A stretch of DNA of 64,000 nt from Marinobacter caseinilyticus (GTDB lineage: Bacteria; Pseudomonadota; Gammaproteobacteria; Pseudomonadales; Oleiphilaceae), in NCBI RefSeq assembly GCF_011074955.1, contig NZ_WUQJ01000037.1, positions 62,001-126,000 on the forward strand, in the 5' to 3' direction. Numbering within the stretch: position 1 is the first letter of the stretch; each line of letters starts with the position of its first letter. This document shows, piece after piece, positions 61,848 through 64,000 of this stretch. The position numbers and the translations under genes were made by a program. The notes beneath the pieces were generated by a model, which made no database searches, had not been told where the DNA came from, and saw only the letters and a program-made list of their open reading frames with translations.

Positions 61848-62552
61848 TCAGCTCTTGGGCGGTCGCGCCCCGAACAGCGCAGTACCGACCCGAACACAGG
61901 TCGCGCCTTCAGCGATGGCGATGTCCAGATCGCCGGACATGCCCATGGATAATGTATCCGGGGTGCCTGGAAGGTCATCGGAGTCGCGCAGTCGCTTGAG
62001 CGCATCCGCCAACTGACGGAAGCTCTGTCTGAGCTGGCGCTCCGGCTGCCCGGGATCCGGGATGGCCATGAGTCCGCGTAACGTCACGCCGGGCAGACTG
62101 CTGATCGACCGCGCCAACGCCGGCAGGTCTGCCAGCGAGCAGCCGGACTTGCTGTCCTCATCGTCAATGTTGACCTGGATGCACAGGTTGAGAGGTGGGG
62201 ATGAGGCCGGGCGTTGCTCGCTCAGGCGCTTTGCGATTTTAAGCCGGTCAACACTGTGAACCCAGTCGAATCGCTCGGCGATGATGCGGGTTTTATTGGA
62301 CTGAATCGGCCCGATGAAATGCCATTCCAGGCCCGGCACATCCCGCAAGGCATCCATTTTGTCGATGGCCTCTTGCACATAATTTTCACCAAACGCGGTT
62401 TGGCCGGCCTCAGCTGCGGTACGCAGTTCGTCTGGATGACGCGTCTTGGTAACCGCCAGCAGTCGCACGCAGCCTGGCTCGCGCCCGGCCGCCAATGTTG
62501 CTTTTTGTATGCGTCGGGTTACGCTCCCGATGTTGTCTGCTATGCTGTTCAT
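61848..62552 (-). CDS. yggS: YggS family PLP homeostasis protein
   Basis: A 234-residue PLP-binding barrel protein with the PLP lysine K36 in LLAVTKTRHPDELR and the C-terminal SMGMSGDLDIAIAEGATCVRVGTALFG motif. YggS/PipY binds PLP and keeps vitamin B6 and amino-acid pools balanced; it is not a racemase. It is divergent from pilT, the same order as in Pseudomonas. Confidence 0.94.
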   Translation of the reverse strand: MNSIADNIGSVTRRIQKATLAAGREPGCVRLLAVTKTRHPDELRTAAEAGQTAFGENYVQEAIDKMDALRDVPGLEWHFIGPIQSNKTRIIAERFDWVHSVDRLKIAKRLSEQRPASSPPLNLCIQVNIDDEDSKSGCSLADLPALARSISSLPGVTLRGLMAIPDPGQPERQLRQSFRQLADALKRLRDSDDLPGTPDTLSMGMSGDLDIAIAEGATCVRVGTALFGARPPKS

Positions 62553-62760
62553 GGTGTGATTCCGGCGACCAATGCGTCCTGTAATACGTTGATACGTTAC
62601 CCGTAGGCCTCTGAAATGCCAATACTTGTGAAGTCAGCATCGCACAAGGGTCGGAGGTCTGAAGCGGTGAATACGCTCAGCGTTGTTCGCGCCGGAATAC
62701 GCGCACAACGCACAAACCGGATTATTCCAGAATTAAAAGAAACGCCTTCCGAGGACATCT

Positions 62761-63795
62761 ATGGATATTACTGAACTGCTGGCCTTCTCTGCAAAGCAGG
62801 GTGCCTCTGACTTGCACCTGTCCGCTGGCCTTCCCCCCATGATCCGTGTTGACGGTGATGTTCGTCGAATCAACTTGCCGCCGATGGAGCATAAAGAAGT
62901 CCACGGGCTGATTTATGACATCATGAACGACAAGCAGCGTAAGGATTATGAGGAGTTTCTGGAAACCGACTTCTCGTTTGAAGTGCCCGGCGTGGCTCGC
63001 TTCCGGGTCAATGCGTTCAATCAGAATCGCGGCTCTGGCGCCGTGTTCCGGACCATTCCATCGAAGGTGTTAACGATGGAAGATCTGGGTATGGGGCAGG
63101 TCTTTAAAGATGTTTCCTCGGTGCCGCGGGGGCTGGTGCTGGTAACCGGTCCGACCGGTTCTGGCAAGTCCACTACGCTGGCGGCGATGCTGGATTACAT
63201 CAACGACTCCCGGTACGAGCACGTCCTGACGATTGAGGACCCTATTGAGTTTGTGCACGAGTCCAAGAAGTGTCTGATCAACCAGCGTGAAGTGCATCGT
63301 GACACCCTGGGGTTTAACGAAGCCTTGCGTTCGGCCTTGCGGGAAGATCCGGACATTATTCTCGTCGGTGAGCTGCGGGACCTTGAGACCATCCGGCTGG
63401 CCCTGACCGCCGCCGAAACCGGTCACCTGGTTTTTGGTACCTTGCACACCACCTCGGCAGCTAAGACCATCGACCGGATTGTCGACGTGTTCCCGGCAGA
63501 AGAGAAATCCATGGTGCGCTCCATGCTGTCAGAATCCCTCCAGGCGGTGGTTTCACAAACGCTGATGAAGAAAATGGGCGGTGGCCGGATTGCGGCCCAC
63601 GAGATCATGATCGGTACCGCGGCGATCCGTAACCTGATCCGTGAGGACAAGGTCGCCCAGATGTACTCGGCGATTCAAACAGGCGGCCAGTTGGGTATGT
63701 CCACGCTGGACCAGACACTGCAGAAACTTCTGCAAAAGGGTTTGATCTCCCGTGAACAAGCACGCATGAAAGCAAAAATGCCGGACAACTTTTAA
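62761..63795 (+). CDS. pilT: Type IV pilus retraction ATPase PilT
   Basis: PilT hydrolyses ATP to retract type IV pili, driving twitching motility and DNA uptake. The 344-residue product has exactly the Pseudomonas length, with Walker A GPTGSGKST near 130-138, the Walker B region VGELRDLETIRL with Glu/Asp box, the His box and the C-terminal AIRNLIRE motif needed for retraction. GAGGA lies upstream of ATG 62761. It is followed 31 bases later by pilU. Confidence 0.96.
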   Translation: MDITELLAFSAKQGASDLHLSAGLPPMIRVDGDVRRINLPPMEHKEVHGLIYDIMNDKQRKDYEEFLETDFSFEVPGVARFRVNAFNQNRGSGAVFRTIPSKVLTMEDLGMGQVFKDVSSVPRGLVLVTGPTGSGKSTTLAAMLDYINDSRYEHVLTIEDPIEFVHESKKCLINQREVHRDTLGFNEALRSALREDPDIILVGELRDLETIRLALTAAETGHLVFGTLHTTSAAKTIDRIVDVFPAEEKSMVRSMLSESLQAVVSQTLMKKMGGGRIAAHEIMIGTAAIRNLIREDKVAQMYSAIQTGGQLGMSTLDQTLQKLLQKGLISREQARMKAKMPDNF

Positions 63796-63826
63796 GGCTG
63801 GATAACGTCCAGGAACAGGTGTGTAC

Positions 63827-64000
63827 ATGGATTTTGATAAACTGCTTCGTCTGATGGTGGAAAAAGGAGGCTCAGATCTCTTTATTACCGCCGGTGTTCC
63901 GCCCAGCATGAAAGTGAATGGCAAGGTACTACCGGTCACGAAGAACGCGTTGACGCCAGAGCAGACCCGGGACTTCGTGTACGGTGCCATGAATGAGAAG
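63827..64000 (+). CDS. pilU: PilU, second retraction ATPase (5' part)
   Basis: The first 58 codons of PilU are inside the window, reading MDFDKLLRLMVEKGGSDLFI and then AGVPPSMKVNGKVLPV, the usual N-terminal domain of PilT-like ATPases. PilU helps PilT under load. The gene continues past base 64000. AGG precedes ATG 63827. Its place after pilT supports the call. Confidence 0.9.
   Translation, partial: MDFDKLLRLMVEKGGSDLFITAGVPPSMKVNGKVLPVTKNALTPEQTRDFVYGAMNEK

Overview
The window reads as one chromosomal segment of a Gammaproteobacterium, most likely Marinobacter or a close relative in the Pseudomonadales/Oceanospirillales range. The evidence is moderately high GC, gene order very close to Pseudomonas aeruginosa over three long blocks, and families typical of that group (DUF6316, DUF2789, DUF4426, HemX/HemY, AlgZ/AlgR, class I CyaA, MetX/MetW, PilT/PilU). 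The exact genus is an inference. No rRNA, tRNA, CRISPR array, prophage or complete insertion sequence was seen.

Block 1 (1-20.2 kb) is core. It runs from the 3' end of rho through ubiD and a fused ferredoxin-flavin reductase, then the minus-strand haem operon hemC-hemD-hemX-hemY, the two-component pair algZ-algR, argH, a degenerate GGDEF-EAL protein, cyaA, lptM, lysA, dapF, a DUF484 protein and xerC. A 187-bp non-coding element with 19-bp terminal inverted repeats and a CTAA target duplication sits between algR and hemC. It looks like an IS5-type MITE.

Block 2 (20.2-48.5 kb) is more variable. It holds a polar-type diguanylate cyclase, a DUF2789 protein, an orphan BvgS-like sensor kinase, secreted and proline-rich hypotheticals, a PlpD-like patatin-porin, a FadR-type regulator with a lipoprotein, an AraC regulator in an overlapping operon with cardiolipin synthase, a 30-codon microprotein gene with its own terminator, a PilZ protein, a DenV-like/DUF1722 protein, an esterase, a lactonase-like propeller protein, a thioesterase, a quinone-reductase-like MDR, a CPA1 antiporter with a TrkA-N domain, tcdA, an acyl-CoA dehydrogenase, an SDR, an ECF sigma/ChrR anti-sigma pair, divergent speA and speE, and a DUF6316 protein.

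Block 3 (48.5-53.4 kb) is the nitrogen module glnK-amtB, with a recognisable sigma-54 promoter, followed by ubiK, yifB/comM and trmB.

Block 4 (53.4-64 kb) is the conserved minus-strand run metX-metW-DUF4426-rdgB-hemW-membrane protein, then a bacterial dynamin-like GTPase, yggT-proC-yggS, and divergently pilT-pilU (pilU cut by the window end).

Several genes point to surface motility and second-messenger control: algZ/algR, cyaA, the DgcP-like cyclase, a degenerate GGDEF-EAL protein, a PilZ protein and pilT/pilU. A second theme is envelope lipid handling (PlpD-like patatin, Cls, thioesterase, acyl-CoA dehydrogenase). Nothing here is clearly a new defence or biosynthetic system. The best leads for new biology are the stand-alone microprotein gene at 32.5 kb, the MITE in the hemC leader, the degenerate c-di-GMP protein, and the dynamin inserted in the metX-yggT interval.
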